A DNA stretch of 64,000 nt from Rhizobium ecuadorense. Its GTDB lineage: Bacteria; Pseudomonadota; Alphaproteobacteria; Rhizobiales; Rhizobiaceae. Where the stretch lies: contig NZ_LFIO01001107.1 of assembly GCF_001187535.1 (NCBI RefSeq), positions 186,001-250,000 of the forward strand. Direction: 5' to 3'. Below are positions 42,389 through 52,147 of this stretch, piece by piece. A program made the position numbers and the translations under genes. Numbering within the stretch: the first letter of the stretch is position 1; each line of letters starts with the position of its first letter. Below the pieces are notes generated by a model that was not told the DNA's origin, searched no databases, and saw nothing but the letters and a program-made list of their open reading frames with translations.

Positions 42389-44581
42389 ATGCGCAAAGCC
42401 CGCAGTGTCTTCATATGGGCCGTGGTTTCGCTCTGCATGATCGTGCTGATCACGCTGCCGGTCAATTTGCAGACCCAGCTCATCACCAGCATCACGGTCG
42501 TGACGGTGATGGCGCTGATCAAGGTCTTGAAGGGCGAGGGGACATGGCGCCTGGTGGCGCTCGCCTTCGGCACCTCGATCGTGCTGCGCTACGTTTACTG
42601 GCGCACCACCAACACGCTGCCGCCTGTCAACCAGCTTGAGAATTTCATTCCCGGCCTGCTGCTCTATCTCGCCGAAATGTACAGCGTCGCCATGCTGGCG
42701 CTCAGCCTGTTCATCGTCGCCACACCGCTGCCGTCGCGCCCCTCGCGTGCCGCCAATCCCGGGCGTTTGCCGCATGTCGATGTCTTCGTGCCGTCCTATA
42801 ACGAAGACGCCGGGCTTCTCGGCAATACGCTGGCGGCCGCCAAGGCGATGGATTACCCGGCCGAGAAGCTGCATGTCTGGCTGCTCGACGACGGCGGCAC
42901 CTTGCAGAAGCGCAATTCCGGCAAGCTGCTCGAGGCCCAGGCCGCCGCTGCCCGCCATATCGAGCTGAAGCAGCTCTGCCAGGATCTCGACGTCCATTAC
43001 CTCACGCGCGACCGCAACGAACACGCCAAGGCCGGCAATCTCAACAACGGCATGAAACACTCGACCGGCGAACTCATCGCCGTCTTCGACGCCGATCACG
43101 CGCCGGCCCGCGATTTCCTGCTCGAGACCGTCGGTTACTTCGAAGACGACCCGAAGCTCTTCCTCGTCCAGACCCCGCACTTCTTCATCAATCCCGATCC
43201 GCTGGAGCGCAATCTGCGCACCTTCGACAAGATGCCGAGCGAGAACGAAATGTTCTATGGCATCATCCAGCGCGGCCTCGATAAATGGAACGCCGCCTTC
43301 TTCTGCGGCTCGGCCGCGGTTCTGAGCCGCAGGGCGCTCGACTCCCAGAACGGCTTTTCCGGCATCAGCATCACCGAGGATTGCGAGACGGCCTTAGCGC
43401 TGCACGGCGCCGGCTGGAACAGCATCTATGTCGACAAGCCGCTGATCGCCGGTCTGCAGCCCGCCACCTTCGCAAGCTTCATCGGCCAGCGCAGCCGCTG
43501 GGCGCAGGGCATGATGCAGATCCTGCGCTTCCGCTTCCCGCTGCTGAAGCGCGGCCTGTCGATCCCGCAGCGTCTCTGCTACATGTCCTCCACGCTTTTC
43601 TGGCTCTTCCCGTTCCCGCGCACGATCTTCCTGTTTGCGCCGCTCTTCTACCTGTTCTTCGATCTGGAAATCTTCACCGCGTCGGGCGGCGAGTTCCTCG
43701 CCTATACGCTTGCCTACATGCTGGTGAACCTGATGATGCAGAACTACCTCTACGGGTCGTTCCGCTGGCCATGGATTTCCGAGCTCTACGAATATGTCCA
43801 GACCGTGCATCTGCTGCCGGCTGTCATCTCCGTCATGCTCAATCCGAGGAAGCCGACCTTCAAGGTCACCGCCAAGGACGAATCGATCGCCGTCAGCCGC
43901 CTGTCGGAGATCAGCCGGCCGTTCTTCGTCATCTTTGCGGTGCAGATCATCGCGCTCGTCATCACCATCTACAGGATCTATGCCGAGCCCTATAAGGCCG
44001 ACGTCACACTCGTCGTCGGCGGCTGGAACCTCATCAACCTGATCATGGCCGGCTGCGCGCTCGGTGTGGTGTCGGAGCGCGGCGAGCGCGCCTTGTCCCG
44101 CCGCGTCCGCGTCAACCGGCGCTGCGAATTCGGCGCCAACGGCAAGTGGTATGCTGCTTCGATCGAGGACGTCTCCGTCCATGGCGCCAGGCTTCACATC
44201 TTCAACAAGCAGCTCGACGAGATGCTGGTCGGTGCTGTTGGCGAAATCCGCTTCCGGCCCTATAGCGGCGCGGAACTGGAAACCCTGCCGCTGATCGTTC
44301 GCAACATCGAGCCGTCAGGCGACATCAGCAATGTCGGCTGCCAGTACGTGCCGAAAAGCGCGCTCGACCATCGCCTGATCGCCGACCTGATGTTTGCCAA
44401 CTCAGGCCAGTGGACCGAGTTCCAGGCCTCGCGCCGCCGCAATCCCGGCCTGATCCGCGGCACCATCTGGTTCCTCGGCACGGCGCTTTATCAGACCAGC
44501 CGCGGCCTCGTTTATTTCTTCCGCAGCATGCGGCCGGAGCGCGAAGCCCAGCAGCAGGCGGCAAAGGTCAACGCCGGATGA
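42389..44581 (+). CDS. bcsA: cellulose synthase catalytic subunit
   Basis: The 730-residue membrane GT2 enzyme polymerises glucose from UDP-glucose and threads cellulose across the inner membrane. Processive-synthase motifs are DDG (167-169), DAD (234-236, AVFDADHAPARD), TED (329-331) and QRSRW (367-371). Membrane helices flank the GT domain (about 8-112 and about 385-555). A C-terminal PilZ domain (RVNRRCEFGANGKWYAASIE, then DVSVHGARLHI) binds cyclic di-GMP, so activity is likely controlled by that messenger. The ATG at 42389 follows GAAGGA; its stop overlaps bcsB by 4 bp. Called celA in older rhizobial literature. Confidence 0.96.
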   Translation: MRKARSVFIWAVVSLCMIVLITLPVNLQTQLITSITVVTVMALIKVLKGEGTWRLVALAFGTSIVLRYVYWRTTNTLPPVNQLENFIPGLLLYLAEMYSVAMLALSLFIVATPLPSRPSRAANPGRLPHVDVFVPSYNEDAGLLGNTLAAAKAMDYPAEKLHVWLLDDGGTLQKRNSGKLLEAQAAAARHIELKQLCQDLDVHYLTRDRNEHAKAGNLNNGMKHSTGELIAVFDADHAPARDFLLETVGYFEDDPKLFLVQTPHFFINPDPLERNLRTFDKMPSENEMFYGIIQRGLDKWNAAFFCGSAAVLSRRALDSQNGFSGISITEDCETALALHGAGWNSIYVDKPLIAGLQPATFASFIGQRSRWAQGMMQILRFRFPLLKRGLSIPQRLCYMSSTLFWLFPFPRTIFLFAPLFYLFFDLEIFTASGGEFLAYTLAYMLVNLMMQNYLYGSFRWPWISELYEYVQTVHLLPAVISVMLNPRKPTFKVTAKDESIAVSRLSEISRPFFVIFAVQIIALVITIYRIYAEPYKADVTLVVGGWNLINLIMAGCALGVVSERGERALSRRVRVNRRCEFGANGKWYAASIEDVSVHGARLHIFNKQLDEMLVGAVGEIRFRPYSGAELETLPLIVRNIEPSGDISNVGCQYVPKSALDHRLIADLMFANSGQWTEFQASRRRNPGLIRGTIWFLGTALYQTSRGLVYFFRSMRPEREAQQQAAKVNAG

Positions 44582-47052
44582 GAAGCATCATCGCCGCCTC
44601 GCTTTTCCTGCTGAACGCCTCCGCCTTCGCCCAGGCGCAGACGGCACCCTTCGATATGTCCGGCGAGCGGCCGCCCGGCGCCTCCGTTACCCCGAGACTG
44701 ACACCGCCGACCCCACCGGCAGCCGCGCCGGTTCCCGTCACGCCTCCGGTTTCCGTATTGCCGGCGCCTGCACCCCAGGCGACTCCTGCTCCTGCTCCTG
44801 CTCCTGCCCCGGCTTCGGCACCTGCGCCGGTTCCCCCGCCGATTACCGTTCCGCCGCAGGCGCTGCAGGCGGCCGCGACAGATACGGCGCCGGCTCAGCG
44901 CCCCGAGAGCGTCCGCCGTTATGTCGTGCCCTTTTCGAAGCTCGGTCTCAACGGTGAATATGACCGGCGGTCATGGTCCGTTTATCTGACGCCGGAACAG
45001 GCGGCCGCCCAGGCAAGCTTCACCTTCGCCTACCAGAATGCGATCGTCGTCGCCCCCGAGGCCTCGGCGTTGACCGTCTATCTCAACAATCGCCCGATCG
45101 GCCAGCAGCGTATCGGCTCGCCGGACGGCGCGTCGGCTGTCACCTTCAAGGTTCCGCCAGGTCTGCTGCAGCCGGGCGCCAATGTCGTCAGCTTCGAAGC
45201 CGCTCAGCGCCACCGCACCGATTGCAGCATCCAGTCCACCTATGAATTATGGTCGAATATCGATCCGGCCGGCACCTATCTGAGCTTTGCCGGCAGCGAG
45301 GTCGCTGAGCCGGCGAGTGCCGATGCGATCCGCGCCATCGGTGTCGACGGCGCCGGCAGGACCGAGTTCGACATCGTCGTCCCGGCGCTGGAACAGCCGG
45401 GAACCACCAGGCCGCTGCTGCGGCTGGCGCAGGGGCTTTCTGTGCTGAGCAGCATGCCGAACCAGAACTTTGCCTTCAGCACCGCTTCGCTGCCGGCTGG
45501 CGGCGCCGGCAAGCTCAGTGTGCTCGTCGGCACCGCGGCGGAACTTCGGCCGCTCTTTCCCGGCCTGCCGCCCGGCGCCGAAAGTGCGGCACTGGCCGCT
45601 TTCGTCACCGATCCGCGCAGCGGCTCACCGGTGCTTCTGATCAGCGGCCCCTCCTGGCAGGCGGTGTCCTCGGCCATCGATACCATCGTCTCACCGACGG
45701 ACAGATCCGAAGATATCCGCCGCGACGTGCTGACCACCGAACGCTGGAGCGCGCCAAATGCGCCGCTGGTCTTTTCCGATACCAGCATCGCTTTGTCTCA
45801 GCTCGGCGTGAAGACCACCGAATTCTCCGGCCGGCGGCTGCGGACCAGCTTCAATATCGCCGTGCCGGCGGACTTTTATGCCAATGCCTATGGCGAGGCG
45901 AAGGTGCTGCTCGACGCCGCCTATACCGACAACGTGCTGCCCGGCAGCCACATCGATATCTACGTCAACGACAATATCGCCTCGACCGTGCCGATCACCA
46001 CCACAGCAGGCGGCATTCTGCGTCATCTGCCGATCCGCGTGACGATGCGCCACTTCAAGCCCGGCCTGAATACGGTGGCGATCGAGGCGATCCTGATGAC
46101 CAAGGACGATGCGGCTTGCGCGCCGGGCGCCACCGCCGGCGCCAGTCCCCGCTTTGCCCTGTTCGACACTTCCGAGCTGCACATGCCGGATTTCGCCCGC
46201 GTCGGTCAGCGGCCGAATCTGGCCGCCATGGCCGGCACCGCTTATCCCTATGGCCGGGCCACGGAGCCGACGCCGCTGTTCATCGACCGCGTCGATGCCG
46301 ACACGCTTTCGGCCGCCGCCACCCTGCTTGGCCAGATGGCGATCATGGCCGGCCATCCGATCCCTGTGGAAACCGTCGCCTCGCCGAATACGATCGGTGA
46401 TCGTGACGCCATCTTCATCGGTTCCATCTCGCAGATGCCGGCAACCGCTCTGTCGCAAACGAATATCGCCACGGCGAGCCAGGCCTCGTGGCGTCCGGTG
46501 ACGGATGCGCAGACGGGCGTCGTCGACACCGATGCGGCCTTCGAGGAATGGAATTCCAAGGTCAGCGGCGGTGTCTTGCGCAGCCGGATGACCGCGTTCC
46601 GCGAGTGGCTGTGGCGCAATTTCGATATTTCCCGCAGTTCGCTGCAATTCGTGCCGGGCGCCGAGGAAATCTTTACGCCGCCCAACACCGCCTCGCTTCT
46701 GGTAGGGCAGGGTTCCAGCCCGGCGGGAGCCGGGGCCTGGACCGTGGTGGCGGCGCCATCGGCGAAGGACTTGCGGGAAGGGGTCGAGGTTCTGACTTCG
46801 CAGCTGAACTGGCCGCAGATATCAGGCCACATCACTACCTATTCCAGCAAGACCGGCAAGATCGAGGCGGTACCGGTCACCCGTTTCGATTTCGTGCCGT
46901 CGACGCCCTGGTCGATCGCCAACTACCGGCTGATCGCCGCCAATTGGTTGTCGACGAATATCCTCTCCTACGCCTCGCTGCTGGTCGTCTTCGTGCTGTT
47001 GATCGGCATCACCACGTCGAAGATGCTCAAAAGGCTGGGTCGGTCGAAATGA
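44578..47052 (+). CDS. bcsB: cellulose synthase periplasmic subunit BcsB
   Basis: The 824-residue protein partners BcsA, guiding the nascent glucan through the periplasm. It has an N-terminal signal (MRSIIAASLFLLNASAFAQA), then a Pro/Ala-rich linker to about residue 105, with a short tandem cctgct repeat at 44784-44807. Carbohydrate-binding and ferredoxin-like repeats follow (for example RRSWSVYLTPEQAAAQASFT and GSHIDIYVNDNIASTVPITT), and a single C-terminal anchor (LSYASLLVVFVLLIGITTSK) inserts beside BcsA. The ATG overlaps the bcsA stop (ATGA), and its own stop overlaps bcsZ in the same way. Confidence 0.94.
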   Translation: MRSIIAASLFLLNASAFAQAQTAPFDMSGERPPGASVTPRLTPPTPPAAAPVPVTPPVSVLPAPAPQATPAPAPAPAPASAPAPVPPPITVPPQALQAAATDTAPAQRPESVRRYVVPFSKLGLNGEYDRRSWSVYLTPEQAAAQASFTFAYQNAIVVAPEASALTVYLNNRPIGQQRIGSPDGASAVTFKVPPGLLQPGANVVSFEAAQRHRTDCSIQSTYELWSNIDPAGTYLSFAGSEVAEPASADAIRAIGVDGAGRTEFDIVVPALEQPGTTRPLLRLAQGLSVLSSMPNQNFAFSTASLPAGGAGKLSVLVGTAAELRPLFPGLPPGAESAALAAFVTDPRSGSPVLLISGPSWQAVSSAIDTIVSPTDRSEDIRRDVLTTERWSAPNAPLVFSDTSIALSQLGVKTTEFSGRRLRTSFNIAVPADFYANAYGEAKVLLDAAYTDNVLPGSHIDIYVNDNIASTVPITTTAGGILRHLPIRVTMRHFKPGLNTVAIEAILMTKDDAACAPGATAGASPRFALFDTSELHMPDFARVGQRPNLAAMAGTAYPYGRATEPTPLFIDRVDADTLSAAATLLGQMAIMAGHPIPVETVASPNTIGDRDAIFIGSISQMPATALSQTNIATASQASWRPVTDAQTGVVDTDAAFEEWNSKVSGGVLRSRMTAFREWLWRNFDISRSSLQFVPGAEEIFTPPNTASLLVGQGSSPAGAGAWTVVAAPSAKDLREGVEVLTSQLNWPQISGHITTYSSKTGKIEAVPVTRFDFVPSTPWSIANYRLIAANWLSTNILSYASLLVVFVLLIGITTSKMLKRLGRSK

Positions 47053-48092
47053 GGCGGTGGCGCGCGCTCCTGCTGGCGGCATCGGTCGCGCTTGCACCGG
47101 GCCTGCCGGCCATCGCGCAGCAGGCGATGATCAATGCCGGCGCATGGTCGGCCTATAAGGCGAAGTTTCTCGATCCGACCGGCCGCATCGTCGACAACGG
47201 CAACGGTAACATCAGCCACAGTGAAGGGCAGGGCTATGGCCTGCTGCTCGCCTATCTCGCTGCGAGCCCCGCCGATTTTGAGCAGATCTGGTATTTTACC
47301 CGCACCGAGCTGCTGCTGCGCGACGACGGACTGGCCGTCTGGAAATGGGATCCGAACGTCAGGCCGCATGTGGCCGACACCAACAATGCCACGGACGGCG
47401 ATATGCTGATCGCCTACGCGCTGGCGCTGGCCGGCACGGCATGGAAACGAGAAGACTACATCCTCGCCGCCTCCCGCATGGCGCAGGCACTGCTTGCCGA
47501 AACCGTCGGCCGCTCGCAGGGCCGCACTTTGCTGATGCCGGGAACCGAAGGCTTTACCGGCAGCGACCGAGACGATGGTCCGGTCGTCAACCCGTCCTAC
47601 TGGATTTATGAAGCGATCCCGGTGATGTCGGCACTCGCTCCGTCGGATGCCTGGAAAAAACTGTCGGACGACGGCGTGGAGCTGTTGAAGACGATGCAAT
47701 TCGGCCCGCGCAAGCTTCCCGCCGAATGGGTGAGCCTGCGGGATAAGCCGCGGCCGGCAGAAGGGTTCGACGCCGAATTCTCATATAACGCCATCCGCAT
47801 CCCGCTCTATCTCGCCCGCGGCGGCATCACTGACAAGGCGCTGCTCATCCGCCTGCAAAAGGGCATGTCGCAAGACGGCGTTCCCGCCACCATCGATCTG
47901 ACCACCGGCCGGCCGAAGACAGTGCTGTCGGATCCCGGTTATAGAATTGTTAACGATGTTGTGGCCTGTGTTGTCGATGGGACCAGGCTGCCAAGCTCGG
48001 CGCTGCAGTTTGCCCCCGCACTCTATTATCCGTCCACCCTTCAACTGCTGGGGCTGGCCTATATCGGGGAGAAGCATCCGGAGTGTCTGTGA
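47049..48092 (+). CDS. bcsZ: periplasmic endo-beta-1,4-glucanase, GH8 family
   Basis: The 347-residue enzyme is a GH8 cellulase that trims or edits nascent cellulose. It has a signal peptide (MRRWRALLLAASVALAPGLP, then AIAQ). The proton donor is E59 (HSEGQGYGLLLAY) and the conserved acid D116 lies in ADTNNATDGDMLIAYALA. The rest follows the (alpha/alpha)6 barrel pattern (YNAIRIPLYLARGG, ALYYPSTLQLLGLAYI). Rhizobial CelC2, which erodes root-hair tip walls during infection, belongs to this family, so this gene may matter in symbiosis; that is by family analogy. It overlaps bcsB and the TPR gene by 4 bp each. Confidence 0.94.
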   Translation: MRRWRALLLAASVALAPGLPAIAQQAMINAGAWSAYKAKFLDPTGRIVDNGNGNISHSEGQGYGLLLAYLAASPADFEQIWYFTRTELLLRDDGLAVWKWDPNVRPHVADTNNATDGDMLIAYALALAGTAWKREDYILAASRMAQALLAETVGRSQGRTLLMPGTEGFTGSDRDDGPVVNPSYWIYEAIPVMSALAPSDAWKKLSDDGVELLKTMQFGPRKLPAEWVSLRDKPRPAEGFDAEFSYNAIRIPLYLARGGITDKALLIRLQKGMSQDGVPATIDLTTGRPKTVLSDPGYRIVNDVVACVVDGTRLPSSALQFAPALYYPSTLQLLGLAYIGEKHPECL

Positions 48093-50488
48093 AGTCTTCT
48101 CTCGTGGCGGTTTCAGCGGCAGTGGTGGTGGCGAGCCTCGTCACCGGGCTGAAAGACCGTGCCGCTCTGCAGGAAAAGTTCGGCCTTGGCTCTGCCGGCA
48201 AGCCGGCGCCGGAGCTGATGATGATGGGCCGCATCAAGCCGACTGATGCCCCTGCCGGTAATTCCGACTTCAATGCGCAGCTCGTCGCCGACAAGATCGA
48301 GGCGATCACGTCCTCGCCGCCACCAGCGTCGGATACTTCAGATCCGAATGCCGTCGCAGAGCAGCCTGCAGCGCCGCCATCCGCCGCGCCTCAATCTGCG
48401 CCCCAACCTACACCTCAGCCGGCGGCTCCGCCGGCACCGGTCACGCCTCCCATCGTGTCCGAGCCTCCAGCGCCGCAACAGGCCGCCGCGCCGCCGCAGC
48501 AGCCTGCCGTCGATGAAAGCGCACTTCGCTATTTCGCCAGCCGCGGCGACAAGGTGCGCCTGCAGGCCGAAATCTCCCGCCTTCAGGCGCTCTACCCGAA
48601 CTGGGTTCCGCCGGCCAATCCGCTCGCCGTGCCGCAAAATGGCGACAAACAGCTCGAGGCCATGTGGCAGCTTTATTCCGAGGGCCGTTATGCCGAGCTG
48701 CGCAAGGCGGTCGCCGACCGTCAGGCAGCCGATGCCGGATGGCAGCCGCCGGCCGATCTGCTCGACCGGCTCGATGTCGCCGAGGCCCGCGCCCGCCTCA
48801 TCAACGCTTCGGACCTCAAGCAATATGCGACCGTGGTTGATATCGCCGCCGCAACGCCGAGCCTGCTCACCTGCAGCGAGGTCGACGTTCTGTGGCGTGT
48901 CGCCGAAGCCTTCCTTCAGACGGAGAGGGTGCAGCGTGGCCAGGACGCCTACAGCTATATACTGAAGAACTGCCCCAATCCGGCCGAGCGGCAGGCGACG
49001 ATCGAAAAGGCCTCGACACTGCTTGCCTATCAGCCGATGCAGACGCTGCTGGCGCTGGAGAAGCCTGCTGCCGACGGCAGCAGGGAATTCGACGCGATCC
49101 GCGACAATCTCGCGCGGCGCTTCATGGCCGAAGGCAATGACGATCCGAAGCTCGCCATCGCGCCAGATTACGTCGCCCGCCTCGAAAAACTCGCCGGCAG
49201 CGAGGGGCTTGCCTCGGATGCGCTGCTGCTCGGCTGGTACCAGCTTCGCCGCAACAACGATGCCGAGGCGGAGAAGTGGTTCCGCGCCGCCCGAGCCAAG
49301 GAGGATACGGCGGCGGCTTCGCAGGGGCTGGCGCTGGCGCTGATCGCCCGCAAGGCGCCCGAGGAGGCCGAGGACGTGATGTTCCGCTGGCGTGCCGACT
49401 CCGACGATGCGACCGCCACCTATCTCGCCGCAACCGCCAATCTGATGGCGCTGCAGCCGCCGGCCGATCTCGCCGAAGACGTGCTGCATCGCATCGCCGC
49501 CGAGATTATCGCCCGAAAATATGTGCCGACGGCGCAGCAGTTCGGCTGGTATGCCCGCTCGCTCAACCAGTTCCAGACCGCCGCACGCTGGTTCGAGACC
49601 GCGCTTGCCTGGAAGCCCGATGACGAGCCGTCGGCCTATGGCCTTGCCGTCACCCGCGAGCAACTGAACGACCGCAAGGGCGTGCTCGACCTGCAGCGCG
49701 CCTGGGCCGGCCGGTCGACCCGGATCGCCAATCTCGAAGACACCGCCTCGCTGATGCCGAATGGGAGCGTCCAGCCGCCGGAAAAGGGCACGCTTGCCCC
49801 GCAGCAGCCGGTTCAGCCGACGCAGCCGGCGCAACGCCCTGCCACGGCGGCCGAGCCGCTTCCGGCTGAACGCCGCACCCCGCTGCAGCCGGCGCCCGAT
49901 GTTGCCGTTCGCCCGGCAGGGCCGGCGATGCAGACGGTGACCGTTCAGCGCGGTTCACGCCAGACGCGCGGTTGCTCGACAACCATCGATGCGGGTCAGC
50001 TCAGCCCGGCAAACGCGCTGTCGCGCGGCTGGTGCCTGATGGATATCAACCGGCCGATGGAGGCGATCTCGGCCTTCGAGACGGCATTGCAGAGCCCCGT
50101 CCGCAAGGATCGTGAAGACGCAGCCTACGGCCAGAGCCTTGCCTATCTGCGCGCCGGCCTTTCCAGCAATGCGGCTGTGGCCGCCACCAAGGCACCGCAG
50201 AACCGGCAGCGCGCTGCCGAGCTCCAGGTGGCGATCCTCGCCGACCGTGCGCTTTCGGCCTTCGACGCCGGGCGTTATCGCGAGACCCTGATCTATCTCG
50301 ATCAGCGCGCCCAACTGCAGCAGGAACGCATCGACCTGATGGTGCTGCGCGGCTATAGCTACCTCAATCTTAAAATGTATGGCGACGCGACCCGTATCTT
50401 CGAAGCTGCTGCCGCGACCGGCAGCCGCGACGCCGCCCGCGGTCTGGCCGACGTTCGCAACGTCACCCATCCCGATGTCAACGACTAG
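48089..50488 (+). CDS. bcsK: TPR-repeat cellulose accessory protein (BcsK-like)
   Basis: The protein (799 residues from a GTG at 48089) has an N-terminal hydrophobic signal or anchor (SLVAVSAAVVVASLVTG), a Pro/Gln/Ala-rich linker (about 65-145), then many TPR-like helical pairs, for example MWQLYSEGRYAELRKAVADR, WYQLRRNNDAEAEKWFRAAR and SLNQFQTAARWFETALAWKP. A second Pro/Gln linker sits near 560-620, then more TPRs. It lacks the C-terminal beta-barrel of BcsC. In type III cellulose operons a TPR gene follows bcsZ; as I recall it is called bcsK. GGAG six bases before 48089 and the GTGA overlap favour this start over the GTG at 48083. Confidence 0.82.
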   Translation: MKSSLVAVSAAVVVASLVTGLKDRAALQEKFGLGSAGKPAPELMMMGRIKPTDAPAGNSDFNAQLVADKIEAITSSPPPASDTSDPNAVAEQPAAPPSAAPQSAPQPTPQPAAPPAPVTPPIVSEPPAPQQAAAPPQQPAVDESALRYFASRGDKVRLQAEISRLQALYPNWVPPANPLAVPQNGDKQLEAMWQLYSEGRYAELRKAVADRQAADAGWQPPADLLDRLDVAEARARLINASDLKQYATVVDIAAATPSLLTCSEVDVLWRVAEAFLQTERVQRGQDAYSYILKNCPNPAERQATIEKASTLLAYQPMQTLLALEKPAADGSREFDAIRDNLARRFMAEGNDDPKLAIAPDYVARLEKLAGSEGLASDALLLGWYQLRRNNDAEAEKWFRAARAKEDTAAASQGLALALIARKAPEEAEDVMFRWRADSDDATATYLAATANLMALQPPADLAEDVLHRIAAEIIARKYVPTAQQFGWYARSLNQFQTAARWFETALAWKPDDEPSAYGLAVTREQLNDRKGVLDLQRAWAGRSTRIANLEDTASLMPNGSVQPPEKGTLAPQQPVQPTQPAQRPATAAEPLPAERRTPLQPAPDVAVRPAGPAMQTVTVQRGSRQTRGCSTTIDAGQLSPANALSRGWCLMDINRPMEAISAFETALQSPVRKDREDAAYGQSLAYLRAGLSSNAAVAATKAPQNRQRAAELQVAILADRALSAFDAGRYRETLIYLDQRAQLQQERIDLMVLRGYSYLNLKMYGDATRIFEAAAATGSRDAARGLADVRNVTHPDVND

Positions 50489-50589
50489 CGTTGACGTCGA
50501 CGTCGTGACTGACGTTGACGCCGCGGCCGCTCTCCGCTACTCGCCTGTGCAGGGGTCGTCCCGGCCTCGCCCCCGCAAGGAAACGCCCC

Positions 50590-51258
50590 GTGCCCGCTCT
50601 CCACGATATCCTCGACAGATCCTATGACGCCTTCCTTTTCGATATGGACGGGACGCTGCTGAATTCCATCGCCGTCGTCGAACGCGTCTGGAGCGAATGG
50701 GCAAGGCGCCATGGCTTCGAACCGGAAGTCTTCTTGAAGACGATCCACGGCATCCGCGCTTCCGACGTCATCCGCGGGCTTGGCCTTCCCGGCGTCGACC
50801 CGGCCCATGAGGCGGACCTGCTGCTCGCCGAGGAGATGGAGGATGTCTCCGGCATCGTCGAAATCCCCGGCGCCATCCGCTTCCTCTCCGCCATTTCAGA
50901 TGGCAAATGGGCGATCGTCACCTCGGCGCCGATCGAGCTCGCCAGACGCCGCATGGCAGCCGCCGGCATCCCGATGCCGAAGGTCATCGTCAGCGGTGGC
51001 GAGGTAAAATCGGGCAAGCCCAGCCCCGAGGGTTATCTGCTCGGCGCCAGCCGCCTCGGTGTCGATCCCGCGAAATGCCTGGTCTTCGAAGACGCCGTCG
51101 CCGGCATCCTCGCCGGTGAAGCGGCCGGCGCCGATGTCGCCGTCATTACCGAAACCCACGCCACCCCCTTCGAAACCCCGCATTTCTCGATCGCCAACTA
51201 CCAGTCATGGCAGCCCCGCCACACCGCCGAAGGCCAGCTGAAGCTCGCGGCGATCTAA
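50590..51258 (+). CDS. HAD-superfamily phosphatase (sugar/polyol phosphatase-like)
   Basis: The 222-residue hydrolase has all four HAD motifs: nucleophile DxD in FLFDMDGTLLNS, Ser/Thr in WAIVTSAPIELARRR, Lys in VKSGKPSPEGYLLGA, and acids in CLVFEDAVAGILAG. A helical cap lies between motifs 1 and 2 (VWSEWARRHGFEPEVFLKTI). The layout resembles glycerol-phosphate, 2-deoxyglucose-phosphate and similar sugar phosphatases; the substrate is not certain. The start is GTG at 50590 with AAGGA upstream; no ATG fits. It is 101 bp after the cellulose operon and ends at a terminator, so it may be partly co-transcribed. Confidence 0.88.
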   Translation: MPALHDILDRSYDAFLFDMDGTLLNSIAVVERVWSEWARRHGFEPEVFLKTIHGIRASDVIRGLGLPGVDPAHEADLLLAEEMEDVSGIVEIPGAIRFLSAISDGKWAIVTSAPIELARRRMAAAGIPMPKVIVSGGEVKSGKPSPEGYLLGASRLGVDPAKCLVFEDAVAGILAGEAAGADVAVITETHATPFETPHFSIANYQSWQPRHTAEGQLKLAAI

Positions 51259-51272
51259 TCAATCCGACAAAC

Positions 51273-51302
51273 CGCCTCCTTTTTGTCGGAGGCGAGTTTT
51301 TT
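51273..51302 (+). terminator. rho-independent terminator after the HAD gene
   Basis: A 7-bp stem (cgcctcc / ggaggcg), an 8-nt loop, then two bases and six T lie 14 bp past the stop. Confidence 0.8.
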
Positions 51303-51356
51303 CCGCTTGCATTGCACGCGCCGAAAAACTAAACGAAGCAAGCCGTTTCGGCAGGT

Positions 51357-51433
<77 letters not shown>

Positions 51434-51514
51434 TTTATCCCCTTGAAATCCAGTCAGAACATCACGTTTCATGTGGCGGCCGCTCTCGCGGCCATTGCGG
51501 AGAACGGTGGATCT

Positions 51515-52147
51515 TCAGTGCGGTTTCTGGGCGATTGCGATCATCGATTTGGCCAGGAGCGGAATCCTCCCGACATATTCGAAGTCGACGTCTTCGAAAC
51601 CTGTTTCGTGCAGCAGCGTGCTCAGCGTTTCCGGAGACCAGAATTTGATATGGCCATGGTCCTTGAGAGGCATGAAATGGTCGTCCATCTTTCCGCTTAC
51701 GGCCAAGGCCAGATTTTTCCAGTAACCGTGAAAAGGCGTCGACATGACCGCGATGCCGCCGGGCCTTACCAGATCATACATGGTGGCCGAGAACGCCTTG
51801 GGATCATAAACGTGCTCCACGACCTCGAGGCTGATCACCGCATCGAAGGTCCCGTAGCGGCTGGAAAGATCTTCGTAACCGGAGCCGATTTCCAGCGGCA
51901 GATCGGGGTGGGCCGTTCGCGCTTTTGCGATGCCGTCCTCGGACGGATCGACGCCGATGACATCATAGCCTTTTCCCGCAAGCACGGCTGCGGCACCGCC
52001 GGCACCGCAACCGAGGTCGAAGACAGACGTTTCGTTTGCCTGGTGAAAACTGTTCTCAAGAACATCGACAACGGCCGGCAAAATATAAGAATGCGCGGTC
52101 GCTGGTTTGGCATGCACATAGGTCGTCGCGTCTAGTTCGATAGACAT
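51515..52147 (-). CDS. class I SAM-dependent methyltransferase (UbiG/COQ3-like)
   Basis: The 210-residue protein has a full methyltransferase core. SVFDLGCGAGGAAAVLAGKG is motif I, VIGVDPSEDGIAKAR binds the ribose, FDAVISLEVVEHVYDPKAFS is the motif near the active site, and LVRPGGIAVMSTPFHG follows. HIKFWSPETLSTLLHETGF is usual for UbiG-like enzymes. The substrate is not clear; membership in quinone or sugar methylation is possible. The ATG at 52147 has GGAG seven bases upstream. It lies alone and leftward, with its 3' end 81 bp from tRNA-Pro, between the tRNA and a tRNA-like scar, which suggests acquisition. Confidence 0.87.
   Translation of the reverse strand: MSIELDATTYVHAKPATAHSYILPAVVDVLENSFHQANETSVFDLGCGAGGAAAVLAGKGYDVIGVDPSEDGIAKARTAHPDLPLEIGSGYEDLSSRYGTFDAVISLEVVEHVYDPKAFSATMYDLVRPGGIAVMSTPFHGYWKNLALAVSGKMDDHFMPLKDHGHIKFWSPETLSTLLHETGFEDVDFEYVGRIPLLAKSMIAIAQKPH

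Noticed and set aside
44784..44807. CRISPR-like or satellite array
   Set aside because: It is a short perfect hexamer repeat inside a coding linker, without spacers.
50477..50495. Terminator at the end of the TPR gene
   Set aside because: A 7-bp inverted repeat (gtcaacg / cgttgac) overlaps the stop codon but is not followed by T residues; the nearby gacgtcgacgtc is a simple palindrome.
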